Made by a program: the position numbers and the translations under genes
The notes under the pieces: model-generated
Databases searched by the model: none
What the model was told of the DNA's origin: nothing
The model's input: only the letters and a program-made list of their open reading frames with translations
Source of the DNA: Setaria digitata
Lineage: Eukaryota > Nematoda > Chromadorea > Rhabditida > Setariidae
Direction: 5' to 3'
DNA: 41,928 nt
NCBI GenBank assembly: GCA_003640385.1
Contig: RCAB01000523.1
Coordinates: forward strand, 1 to 41,928
Part shown: piece after piece, positions 16,612-27,831 of the stretch
Position numbering within the stretch: position 1 is the stretch's first letter
How the letters are laid out: each line of letters opens with the position of its first letter

Positions 16612-16820
16612 CTAATCACAGGACTAGCATAAAAATCTTTCTCAAAAATAGAGAAAAAAGGGGAAACATGAAAAGTAAAAACAATAAGCTAAGCCGGATA
16701 TTTAAAACAGTTATCACTTCACATATCTGGGTTGTTGAATTTCCTACCATTTTTCTGCTAGGAAAAAAAAAAAAGGAAAGTGATAGAACCATCAGATGAT
16801 AAAATAAATTAGCAGCAGAA

Positions 16821-19800
16821 TCAAGCAAACTTCAAATCATCAAGAGAAGAAGCAAGTTTTTGAATTTGTTCATTTTCGATTTCTTTCTTTCGATTAGCCT
16901 CATCCTTCGACACATTCTCATCGTTTTGTATGACTGTTTTCGATACTCTGTGATCCTTCAAAGAACACCTTCGCTCTTCACCTTTTTCAGTTTTATCGCA
17001 GAACATTTTATGATTGCCCCAATCCATTTTTTGGCACGCTGGATGACAATAATATATGTTCTGTAAACATAAAGTAAGCTTTGGATTTAGTTAGTTATAA
17101 CGAACTTTGAAATATGAAAAACCGCAGAAAGGTCTACTTTTAGCGTGTATAAAAGTCATCGACTTCATGTGCTATCTAAATTAGAAAAAAAAAAAAAATA
17201 ATAATTGATTGAAACTTAGTTAAAATCAAATCAAAAAGAAATTACCTTACAGCACCGCTTGGTAGAAGTAACAGCACCGCAAGTTGCACAGAAATGAGAC
17301 ATTTCTGCCATCCGTTGTCCCGAAAAGACTGCCATTATAACATAGAATGCATCTGGCAAATTACCCTAAAAAATCGCTCTGAAAATAAAATAATTCCAAA
17401 CTTAAAATCTTACTCAAACTTAAGAAAAATTTAGTGTGCAAGAAAAAACTTAAAAATTCAACAGCAGCAAGGTTTTTAACAAGTGCGTGGAAAAGTAAGC
17501 AGTGATGATACGGGAATGCCTGGACAGCATTTCTCAAATAGCGCTCCAAATTCGGTCGTATTCGATCAGTATGTTCCATTTTTAACAGTTGTTTGGCATA
17601 ATTTCTGATTATTGTTGGTGCATTATATTTTTCTTTCTCTAAATTTGCTTCAACAAACTTGCATGTCTCTCGCACAGTATATAAAATTAACCACAGCTTT
17701 AAAGACATGACCTAAAATTGAAATATGAGCAAAAATGAAGGAAACAACAACTGAATAACTGAATAAAATTGCATGGGACAACCTATTCAATGTTTTTATT
17801 CAGCAAAATTCAAAATAATTAGAATTTATCATTTATAAGTCACACTTATCTACACTATTTGAACGTGATGAATAATTTCTTTTCTTTATTCTCTCGTCAG
17901 CAAAAAATTTCAGAAAAAAAGGATAAGAAATAAAAATTATGATAGTTAAAGGAAGATTTGTTACAAAGGAGGAAAAAAATTTTTTTTTGCAAAGGTCTGA
18001 CTTAAATGATACCTCATTAGATTCTTTACATCGTAACTGTCTCTCGAAAACTCTGTCCAAAACATAACAAAATTTTTGACGGTTCTCCCATATTACTTGA
18101 TAATGATCCCGTAAGAAGAGCATAACCTAAATGATCAATCGTCCTATCAACTAGCGATTTTATGACAGAAAGTGAAAAGCCTAAATCAAATGTGCCAGGA
18201 ACCTTCTACACTTTCAAAATAATTTGTTACAATACTACACCAGATATGAGAAGGAATATCACCAATTCAAAACAAAACAAATTTTACACAGTCAATCCTA
18301 TAAAAAACAAATGACTAACCCATATGGGATGTATTATATGCGTTTTCACCAAACCATGCAATGTCTGAGAGAATTCTTTTGGATAAATTTCATCACTGTC
18401 ATTTCCTTTAGGATGCAATAATTTCTCGATTTCATCCAACGCTACATAATTGTTGATAATACTAACGCACTCATGCTGCCCTTGAAAATATCGGACAGAG
18501 AAAACACTATTTCCATTACAATATTCATAATATTAAAAAGAATAAAATCTGATGCAAAAAACCCTACATTATTAAAAAAAATAAAAGAATTTCAAATTCC
18601 TTTAAATAGTTAGTGTGCAGAATAAAAAATCTGAAAGCGAAAATTAAAAAATTTAAAAATGCTCAAAGATTTCTTAAACTACATAAAGAATTTCATGTGA
18701 TAGCTGATTCTGTTGCAAAATAGAGAGCTGCCTAAAGAACTTCAAAGGTCTTCTTTTTTTTAAAAAGTTTCGTAGTAAATTAAGACTTGAGAAGTGAAAA
18801 TACAAAATTACAAACAAACCGACAAAAGCAGCCATTTCTGCAGCTGTTTTGCCAATTGCATTCGTCGAATAAACATGCGCACCAAAGTCTAGCAATAACT
18901 GACATATTCCTATAACAATGGAGAAAACAATATTATACTCTATTTGAATAATTTTACGATTAAATAAGCAAGCAGAATGACAGCTTGAAAACATCAGTTA
19001 ATTAGATGGTCAAAGATTAATATCATACTTAATTTTTATTAAATCTTACAGTAACACCAAATCTTCCACCAAATAAAGACTGCACCTAAAAATATAGGCT
19101 TCCTTCATGATTAATGCGCAAAAATTAACTAAAAGAAAAAATAAAAAATAAAAACCTTGATGGCCAGCAATTGCTGCAAACATAAGAGATTTGTAGCCAG
19201 AATCATGCTTGTTGTTATTCGGATCAACACCATTTGCTAGCAAAAATCGAACTACATCTTCAAGACCAGACCAGCTGGCTTGATCCAAAAGTGACATGCC
19301 AGTCTGGAACAATATGTGAGTTATCGCTTCGAATGTGCAACTGAAACTGGAATGAAGCATTTTTAAACAAAACAAAGTGAAAGTATTTGATTTGCACAAA
19401 ATCATCCTTTTAAATTTTCCATTGCTACTTTTCACTGTGCAATTTTAAGCCTTCCAGTTATAGCATTTCTAACTTTCTTTATCTAAAAAATATAACCATA
19501 AACTTTCTTATACACTACACACAACCCATAAATCTATAGATAAGCAAATGTTAAATTTACAGATTGGCAAACCTTATCAGTGCAATTAAGCGGAATGCGC
19601 ATACCCTTCAGAATTTGCAGCACTTCCTTCGAATTTTCTGAAAGACAAGAGAAATTTCAAATTGCAGTTTAGTCATCAGATTTCAACTTTTTTGATTTAA
19701 ATATATCAAAGCATAGTTTAAAAAAAAGTGCCTCTTGACATGGTGACTTTCCAAGAAACCTAACGATATTAGTCACTTATAGCAATTAAAGTATCGTTAT

Positions 19801-20021
19801 GTATCAAGTTCTTAATTTGAAGTCTTAAAAATACAATAAATTAAAGCTTAGTTTCATATCAAATATAATGTAGGCATGCAAAAGAAGAAAAAAGTAAAAA
19901 GGAGATAATAACAAAAAAATTGATTTAAAACATTACTTTCTTTGATTAGATCAAATACCCTTTCAGCATCTTCATTTGGATCATATCTCGGTATCGCTGA
20001 TAATGCTTCTGAATCATTCAT
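16821..20021 (-). CDS. ANKMY2: Ankyrin repeat and MYND zinc-finger protein (ANKMY2-like)
   Basis: Nine exons, minus strand: 19937-20021, 19573-19637, 19156-19303, 18820-18909, 18320-18480, 18013-18126, 17463-17711, 17246-17365, 16821-17060. They give 423 aa (human 441). Ankyrin repeats lie at about residues 40-135 (TGMSLLDQASWSGLEDVVRF, LLANGVDPNNNKHDSGYKSL, IGKTAAEMAAFVGQHECVSI). A helical middle follows. The MYND finger is near residues 327-361: FCATC, then CC, YYCHPACQKMDWGNHKMFC, supplying the Cys/His ligands. The tail is charged and coiled-coil-like. Known for the family: a cytosolic/ciliary adaptor that binds guanylate cyclases and takes part in ciliary and Hedgehog signalling in vertebrates. 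The seventh exon's donor is weak (GCT|GTTGAA) and may be wrong by three codons. A TTTTTCAG acceptor sits one base before the ATG, which suggests trans-splicing. Confidence 0.92.
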
Positions 20022-20026
20022 CCTGA
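20022..20026 (-). promoter_or_regulatory. Probable trans-splice acceptor of ANKMY2
   Basis: On the minus strand CAATTTTTCAG ends one base before the start codon. No upstream coding exon in frame was found, so an SL acceptor is the simplest reading; a 5' UTR intron is the alternative. Confidence 0.5.
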
Positions 20027-21238
20027 AAAATTGCAGAAAAAAAACTATTTCATAACTAACACCGAAAATCATTGTAATTTTGAAAAGCAACAAAATCAGT
20101 AACATATAATCATAAAAATTTATACACTTTCTAGGCCTTTTCTGCATAAACTCATAAAGTAATCGACAAATTTCTGTTAATCATTTTTGAATCATTCATC
20201 AAATTTACAGAAAAAAGAAGCTTCATAAAATTGAAGAAGGAACAAATGACGATTAATCACATATTTCTCTAGTTAATCGCGAAATACTCATTCACAGATC
20301 CTTTGCTCAAAATTAAATATGACCATCTTCGTATTCTTCTCATATCTCTCAAATCATCTACTGAATTTGGATACATTTGAAATACCAACTATATTCAATT
20401 CTCTGAGGCTGTACTTTTGTACTTTTAAAATAGTTCTGAAACATGATAAAATTCAAATTTAAGCACGATTTTCACTCAGTGGTTAATTATCATCCGATTT
20501 CTAGCACATATATTTATAAAATGAAGAACTACTGTTGCTAAGGTAACGATGAAAATAATTATTTCTCGCTTAATACATCATCTTTTTAATAACATGAAGA
20601 TTCACAGAATGAGGAATAATTTATGTAATTTGCCATTATTGGTGTTTCATTATCTACGCTATTTTGTTCAAATCAATACAAAATTTGCTAAATAATAAAT
20701 TAAATTCCAATTTTATTGTCAACTTTTAAGATTTCTTTTTTTCCCGATCATTAAATAGTCTTCTAAATACAATGTAAAATAGTCGAAAATTTTTCACTAA
20801 ACTCAACTTTTCTTTCCCACTGCATAAAATTTATTTCAAATCACATATAAATTATGGCTTTAATCATTTCTTTCTTCTATCCAATTTTCCAACATAACTC
20901 TATCACTATGTAGAATAATGCCAAAGCATTCATAAAATTTAGCAATATAGACGTAAAATTGACTTCTAACTTACACCGGGGAAACCACTTATTTTATGCA
21001 AAAAAAAAAAAAAAGAAAAACAAACGAGAATAGCGATTGGAAGTTGAAAAGGGAAGAAAAAAACTACGTAAATTTGATTATTTTAGATTGGGATAAATAA
21101 TTAATGTAAAATCTCGTCTACAATATCTAACATAGATTATTCACTCTTTTCAATCATCTCTCTATTATCCAAGATCAACCAATTTATAAAAAAAAAAAAT
21201 AAAAAATTTTTTTGCAATTTATAAAAAAATTTACAAAT

Positions 21239-21358
21239 TGCAAATTTATAAATAATAAATAGGGCAGAATAATATTGCTTATGATAGATAATNCAAATAC
21301 TGCAAATTTATAAATAATAAATAGGGCAGAATAATATTGCTTATGATAGATAATACAA
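21239..21358. repeat. 62-bp tandem duplication with one N
   Basis: The unit starting TGCAAATTTATAAATAATAA occurs at 21239 and again at 21301, matching for 58 bases. The base at 21293 is N where copy 2 (21355) has A. The N suggests that the assembler was unsure here, so the true copy number may differ. Confidence 0.9.
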
Positions 21359-22566
21359 CGGAAAAGGTAAGACAAAGCTACACGATATAAATAAGAAGTG
21401 ATCAAACTTCACCTGTAAAAGAATTACCTCTTCAAGGTAAAGAAAGAGCAAGAAATATCAAAAACAAAACATCATAACGGTAAAATGCCAGAACATTGGT
21501 GCTTATTTTATCATATGTCCTCTTTAATGACATGATCGTATAAATATATTTATTCAAAAAAAAAGAAATGATTATAACATGATTAGGACACTCAAATAAG
21601 AAATGTTCATATTTCATATTTAATTTTACAATACAGTGATTTAAATATTGTCGCAAAAAAATGATAACAAAAAAGAATCTAAATATTATCATAAACAAAC
21701 ATTATCAGATTATTTTTTCATTCATTAAAAAATAACTTATTTCTAATTTCCATTTGTCTTATTTAGTAAAAAATTAGCCAGCAAATAATAAACATGCAAA
21801 AATTTCTTAACAATAATTAAAATTTTGTTTTATTTTTATTGATTTTTTATAGCATAAATTTACAATAAACTAAATATCAAAAATTATTGAACGGTTTTCA
21901 AAAAAGAAGGAAAAAATAGATCTTAACAAAGAAAAATCATGAGAATAATAAATAAAAAAATTTTTAATAAATTATTAACAACATAATTTTAGGAAAAAGA
22001 AAAATGGCAAATAAAAAAAGGCATCAGGTTTCCTTCTTCAGTTACTTACAGCGATGCCTAAGATAGGGAGAAAGAAGAAAATAACAAAAAAAAAAAATGT
22101 CTATTTAGTGTCAAATTTTTATTATTTAAAGAAAAAAAAAAATGAAAACTCCAAAAAAAAAAAAAAAAAAAAGAAATTGATATGCATTTCTCGCATAAAT
22201 TATCGATTTTAATTGTAAATTTGAGAAAAATTCAAATTTAATTATAATTTTAATCCAAAAATGCAATGGCTACATATATTTCCCTCAAAATTAAAAGGAG
22301 CGCATGGAATTTTCCTGAAGCAATTCTGAACTAACAATTCATTTCATTAAGAATGGAAAAAGTTTCCAGATTTATTTTTTTCAACAACAATAAAGAAGCC
22401 AAAAGTGATATGACATTGAATTTTGGTAAGTTATGGCATTCAATTTACCACAGATAATGAGAAAAATTTTGTTGAAATGGGATGAAATTCTATGCATCCT
22501 AGCAAAGAACCAAATTTCGATTAATGTACGATAATAAATGATATCACCTTGGGTCATATGACTAAC

Positions 22567-22809
22567 TTATCAGATTATAAATTCAACAATAAGGGATCCC
22601 GCTGATACAGTTGATGCACTCTGATAAACCAACTTCTATCACAAATACAAGAAAGCAGTGGGAAACTTATGGGAAATCTAGCCTTAGGTAAACACTAATA
22701 TAGTAAAGGAAGCAAACTGATAATCTAATTGTTATCATATCGATGTGATATCACACTGGTAAACGTGATGCATCATGCTGATAGACTTGAGCTAAAACAA
22801 AATTGATAA
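22567..22809. promoter_or_regulatory. Cluster of GATA-factor-like sites
   Basis: TGATAA lies at 22622-22627, 22718-22723 and 22804-22809, and its complement TTATCA at 22567-22572 and 22732-22737. TGATAA is the core bound by intestinal GATA factors (ELT-2 type) in nematodes. Further GATA cores lie between. It is about 1.4 kb downstream of the CCDC12 stop and 2.5 kb upstream of the ANKMY2 start. Enhancer function is inference only. Confidence 0.3.
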
Positions 22810-23349
22810 AGCTAACGTAAGAGGACGATCTGAATCTACGATAATAGCAAATATATGAACTTGCAGTACTACCATAATACTATTGCTTTCAGTGTAGCTC
22901 TTCCATTACTACGGTGTCCCTTTCCTGTCATTGATAATTTCATTCATTTCATTGAATTGACCACTTAGCTAGTCTAATTTTTTCCAATGAGTTTTTTTTC
23001 TTTCCACCTCATATAAGTTCTGTTTCGTTATTTTGTTTATGTCATAGAGGTCAAAAAATACGCTGAAGCAATTGCTCATAGCTATTAATAGCAATAATGT
23101 AATTATAAACCTATCGTATACAATTATTTACTATATTCGGTCACTTTGTTTATTGGATTATTTCCCCGAGATTTTCTTTCAGATTTCATTTATCGTTGAA
23201 AAAGAAGGAGAAGCTCTTTTTCTTTTTCCTTTCCTTTTTGTTTATTATTGTAATTTCAGGTCAATCGGAAAATATTCAGTAATGATAGCGAGAAACGTTT
23301 AATTTTGAAATGATGAAAAGTTCAAAAGCAAATTCGAAAGCACAGCACT

Positions 23350-23520
23350 GAAACGGTACTAATTCCTGCACCTGAAACACATTACCTATAGTGCCACTTC
23401 CCGAAGCCGAAAACATATCACGGAAATGGCATCAACTCCTGAGTCGGAAACATATTAGTGGAATGGTGCTAGTTTCTGACTCCGGAAACGCATCATCAAA
23501 TATGCAGCATTACCGAATGA
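23350..23520. repeat. Degenerate 35-38-bp tandem repeat
   Basis: Units begin GAAAC/GGAAAC at about 23374, 23409, 23447 and 23485, with a partial unit at 23350. Each shows GGAAACATATyA, then GGAATGGyrCTA, then a CTGACTCC-like end. The copies differ by substitutions and short indels, so the array is old. A related fragment (GGAATATATTAGTGGA) occurs near 33895-33912. Confidence 0.6.
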
Positions 23521-23899
23521 GCTGTAGATATGATCCCCAACATATCAAACAATACAGAAATTCAGAATGTAGTTTACAAGAGGGAAAAAAATTGCAGAAG
23601 TAATTACTGCAATGTTATCCCATTACAAAATTTTATCCAAATATTAAATTTGATTTAGAAGAAACGGAAAAACAAGGAGTAAAATATGCAGAAACAAAAC
23701 TAAACTAATTTCAACGAAAACAAAAAAAAAAAATGCTAGAATTCAAAAAGTATTCACTTTTTACTGAAAAAAAAAAGAAAAAAATTGATTGTTTCATTGA
23801 TTCCTCTTAAAAAAAAAAACTGCCTCCTTTTAATTTATTCAATTTTCAGTCTGCAATACTTTCATTTCACCTCACCGCTTTATTCAAGATCAAAAGAGA

Positions 23900-23921
23900 A
23901 GAGAGAGAGAGAGAGAGAGAA
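23900..23921. repeat. GA microsatellite
   Basis: Uninterrupted GA dinucleotide run upstream of the A-rich 3' flank of CCDC12. Confidence 0.9.
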
Positions 23922-24154
23922 AAAATGCATGTCATTATTGTCATGATACTTTTATGCTGAATAATTCCAACGAAATGTATTTTCAAATTAGAAAAGGAAA
24001 TAGTAAATTATTTTCATCGGAATATTTTACACACAGTAATTAGATGAAGAAAGAAAAAGAAATTTGTTTCGAAATTACTGAAAAAAGAAAATACAAATGA
24101 GGATCAGAGAATAACATTTATCCGCAATTAAACAAACAATCAAACACACATCCT

Positions 24155-25181
24155 TCAATCATCTTGTTGCAATTCACTGTAAGCACCTGAATTAACGGCA
24201 TCAACTAATTCGGTTTTGCCAGTCTTCAAACGTTCACGAATCAGTTGTGCCATTGCACGCTCTGTTCGTCTTTCCAATTTTGCCATCCTTTCCGAAATAT
24301 CACGTTTCAAATCCCAATCAATCTATTTAAAATCATACTATCAACAACTTGCATTATGTTGCAAAAATTCACAAAATATTGAAAATATTAAAAAATTTAC
24401 ATAATTTACGTGTATTATACAAATTTCAAATGTAATCTTTAATCATTTTGTCTCGTCTCATTAATTAAAATTATTCTTTATTCTATGCATGTATTAACTA
24501 GTTTCATTGATTGCAAAAGTATAATTTTCATAGCACTAATATAAAAGAATCAGAAGAGATAATAAATTTAACAAACAGACCTTCCGCGGTGCCAAAGTTG
24601 TTAGATCAATTTGTTCCACAGGTCTAGTATCCTGTGTATCCGCTAGTTGATCTGCAATCTCTTTTTCGACAGCAAACAAATCCACATCATCACGTTTATC
24701 ACCCAAATCACTTTGTGGCTCGTAGCTTCGAAATGTGAGCTTCAGTGACTTGTTCCCGGGTTCAGAATTAGTTTCGTTATCACCTGAACGATTATTTTAT
24801 TGATTGATACAAAAATGGAGTATGTTTGAAACCTAATCCAATATTGGCTTAGTTTCTTTCTTTTCAACAGGACTAACTTCCATAATCCTTATATTTCTGT
24901 AACTCTAATCCCGATTGCGCAATGAATAAAGTAATTGACACAAGAAAAAAAAAAAAAAAGAACTCTTAAGGAAGTTCCCTTGTAATAAAACAACTTTCAA
25001 TGTTCGAAGAAATGTATGAAAGCTTACTCTCCTGCTGCATTCGATCACGCATTTCCTTCAGACGTCGTTTCCTCTCATTTGCCTCCTGTTCTAAGCTAAC
25101 ACTCGTCTCAGCAATGTCTATCTCTTGCTCTTCAACAATTCCATCAGCCATATCTGATTCTTTTCCAGTTCCAAGTGTCAT
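24155..25181 (-). CDS. CCDC12: CCDC12/cwf18-like spliceosome factor
   Basis: Three exons, minus strand: 25028-25181, 24581-24783, 24155-24322 (174 aa; human 166). The N-terminal half is acidic and then becomes helical and charged (residues about 31-51, LEQEANERKRRLKEMRDRMQ). The family signature is at 111-126: LTTLAPRKIDWDLKRD. It is followed by a second coiled-coil, ERMAKLERRTERAMAQLIRE. The LAPRKxDWDLKRD and AQLIRERL blocks match CCDC12 in animals and cwf18 in fission yeast, a component of the NineTeen-associated/activated spliceosome. I start at ATG 25179-25181, since the frame two codons further up begins with TTG. It lies 490 bp downstream of MRPL22 on the same strand, a possible operon partner. 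Confidence 0.92.
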
Positions 25182-25671
25182 TCTCAAATAATTTATTTTC
25201 CAGCAACTTAACCTTTTCTATCTACGCATATACGAGACCCGTCCAAACTTATTCAATCTGTTCAAAATATCATCACTATAAACAGTAAAATGTCCTCAAT
25301 AAAATTAAATAAGCATAAAAATCAAAACTAAAAACACAGGCCGGAACTAACACCAAAGCAATCCTTTTCATTCGCATAAGTTATCCCGTCATTGATTTAC
25401 AGTCATCAAGAATTTAGGAGCTACCAAAGTTGATACAAACTTTGAAATTTGAAAAAAAAAGCAAGTCTTCAGAAATTTTATTAAATTAGGAACAAATGAA
25501 AACAACATAGTGATTTCCAATAAAAATGCAACGACATAACTAAGAGAATATTTTCACTAAGGAGAATTTTCATTTTTTTTCCTTTTGGTTACCTTAAACT
25601 TCATAATGACATTAGCAAAACACAAATGGTTCCTGTAGCATGTAAATTACCAAAAATAAACGTGAAAAATA
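25182..25671. other. MRPL22-CCDC12 intercistronic spacer
   Basis: 490 bp of AT-rich DNA with no ORF of note. The minus-strand sequence just before the CCDC12 ATG ends TTATTTGAG, a weak acceptor. Length and orientation fit an operon spacer or a short promoter. Confidence 0.5.
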
Positions 25672-27831
25672 TTAAATACTATATTCAATAGAGCGTTCCC
25701 TCAAATACTTGTAATAATCCGCCATTTTATCCCAGCCATTCTTCGGCAACCATCTGTTCTTCATGCCTGGTCCATCACCTTCTTCAAGTCTACAAATATA
25801 TCCACAGCTATAAGTTTTTAAAGGAAGCTGAAAAGTTACCGTTAATAAATGGAAGAAATAATAAATATCGCTGTCAGCACTTGCTTTATAAGGCTCAGTT
25901 TAATGCACAGCATGCCAAATGCAGTGAATTATATCTTGTTTTACAGAAACTTAAGTTTATTCAAAATACAGGAAAATCACTTGAAAAAATTAAAAATTTT
26001 TCTGGCGCTTCACGGGCACCGAAGTAATATTCAACAAAGCGTATATGCAGAATTTCTTGTCTTATCAGCAACTGGTAAGTTTTAGGAAATTTCACAGCTT
26101 ATCGCAGCAAAATATTAAATAGCCATATGATACAAGTGGTGGAACTGCTAGAAGCGTTTATAATAAGCAGAAAATAAATGATAACTAAAATGCAACTTCT
26201 TTTCCAGAAAGTGTTCTAGCATGATAGCGAAAACTGATAACCTTATAAAAAGATTGATATATCGGTATCTTATTATGGTAATACGTTCGCGTGCATGACG
26301 TCTAAAGCCTTTGACAATTTGACACTGAACAGCGAATGCTTCCGCGACATGCATGTCTGATGGAAATTCAACATGAAGTTCTGTAGATGCTTTCTTCTTC
26401 GCTTCGATTAAGGACTGCCTTAAAATCATGCAAGCCTGAAATAATAATGAGTCGAACGAAATTCAAATAATGTCATAGCATCATTGGGATTTCTCGAAGA
26501 AACGATGGAATGATTAAGCTTGATAAATTATACGGATTATTTCCAAAAAAAGAGACCTAAACTAATCCCTTTTTTCCCAAATAAATCCTACATGCTAACG
26601 CTAGCAAAGGTGTCAGAAAAACAGTTTAGACCATTATAAAAAGTAACTTAAAAAAGTGCACAGCAAATCTTTTAGCTTTGTTTTTTTTTCTTTTTTTTTA
26701 ATTTTAGCAACTATGAAAACCTTTTTGCGCTGTAGTTTCAGCTGTTCCAATGCTTCGTCAACATTCAAACGCCAAATCAAATGACAAGCCATAAACATCC
26801 TTTTGGGACTACAATGGATTGATTCACGACAGTAATAAACTTGTCGTAGAAGCGGCAAACCAGTCTCGGGACTTACATAATTGGGTGGCCAAATGACCTG
26901 AAAAAAAAAAAAAAGCATCTGGTTTAATATTTCATTGCTCGTTAAAGGTTTGAGAGCATCCGACTGTATCAACATATAAACAATATTTCGACCTATTTTA
27001 AAGCGTTACAGAGAATTCAGAAAACTGTGAAATAGGGCATATAAAACAATTATTTTCCTTTAAAAAAATTTGAGAATGTTTTTCAAACAGTAGTGTAATC
27101 TTTTGCTTACAGACAGTTCAACTTAAATCACAGAAATTCCAAGACAGATGTATTCTTGCAGTAACGAAATCTGGCGAAAAGAAAATTTAATTCTTTTCAA
27201 TATAAATAACAACGACAAACAAATTTTAAAAGGATATAAACCTTAACCTTATTATAGTAGTTCCATTTTTCAGGGGTCATTACATTTTGACCAATCATAG
27301 GATGTGCTTCACCTTCCTCTCCATCATGTCGTTTTTCTAAATCCCACTCAGGTGCATAATACAATTTTGGTCTTATCTACAATGATGATATTTATCCATA
27401 TAATCAGAAATGTCTTAAATTTTCGAAAAAAAAATTAAACAGCCATTTAAAATTTAGTAAATGATATAAGTCTGCAAAAGTACCTGAAAATTATAGATTT
27501 TTCAGAAAGTAATTGATAACTTACAGAATTTGCAAGATATTTAAACTTAAAGACGGGGAATAGAAATTTTCCAAATATCTAAAATTTTAAAACAGATTAT
27601 CGCATGGCTTCCTACAAATTACATTTTAAAAAATATTCCCACTTGCTCATCACGTTGAAGCTTGGGCTGTCTAAGTTGTATTCGTCGTTTCCATGCTTCA
27701 TCGACAGTAATATTGGTGCCAGGATATAATGTTCCGTTGTATCTTTGGGAAGAAACTGACGGAGAAGAATCTAATAGATGTGCCAGACAATGATATCTCT
27801 TTGGCCATAGAAACCCTAACCGTTTCAGCAT
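25672..27831 (-). CDS. MRPL22: Mitochondrial ribosomal protein L22 (uL22m)
   Basis: Five exons, minus strand: 27643-27831, 27248-27376, 26721-26897, 26242-26435, 25672-25789 (268 aa; human about 206). The uL22 domain covers about residues 130-235: SPKRMFMACHLIWRLNVDEA (residues 137-156), LEQLKLQRKKACMILRQSLI (157-176), EAKKKASTELHVEFPSDMHV (177-196), then a basic strand GFRRHARERITIIRYRYIN. These follow the human MRPL22 pattern (LAKLIRGMSIDQALAQL..., VLLEAQDMAV..., then RYHGRGRFG). Known role: large-subunit mitoribosome protein lining the exit tunnel. The N-terminus (MLKRLGFLWPKRYHCL) is basic and hydrophobic, consistent with mitochondrial import. The extra length is in a middle insertion and a tail (WLPKNGWDKMADYYKYLRER). 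The first donor is CAA|GTGGGA, which is acceptable but not ideal. Confidence 0.93.

Larger units (their letters stand above)
15406..16820. other. Region between ANKMY2 stop and PRMT7 start
   Basis: This 1.4-kb stretch holds possible PRMT7 leader exons (15610-15639, 15806-15951, 16012-about 16074), an exact 64-bp direct repeat (15979-16042 and 16548-16611), a TA run (16472-16495) and a 20-bp palindrome TTTTCAATATATATTGAAAA near 16500. No separate gene is supported. Confidence 0.5.
20022..24154. other. 4.1-kb gene-poor spacer
   Basis: No exon is recognisable on either strand. It contains a 62-bp tandem duplication with an ambiguous base (21239-21358), many A/T runs, five TGATAA/TTATCA hexamers in 243 bp (22567-22809), a degenerate 35-38-bp tandem repeat (23350-23520) and a GA microsatellite (23900-23921). 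Confidence 0.6.

Noticed and set aside
25182..25187. Two extra codons upstream of the CCDC12 start (frame opens with TTG)
   Set aside because: TTG is not a usual nuclear start codon in animals, and an in-frame ATG follows at once.
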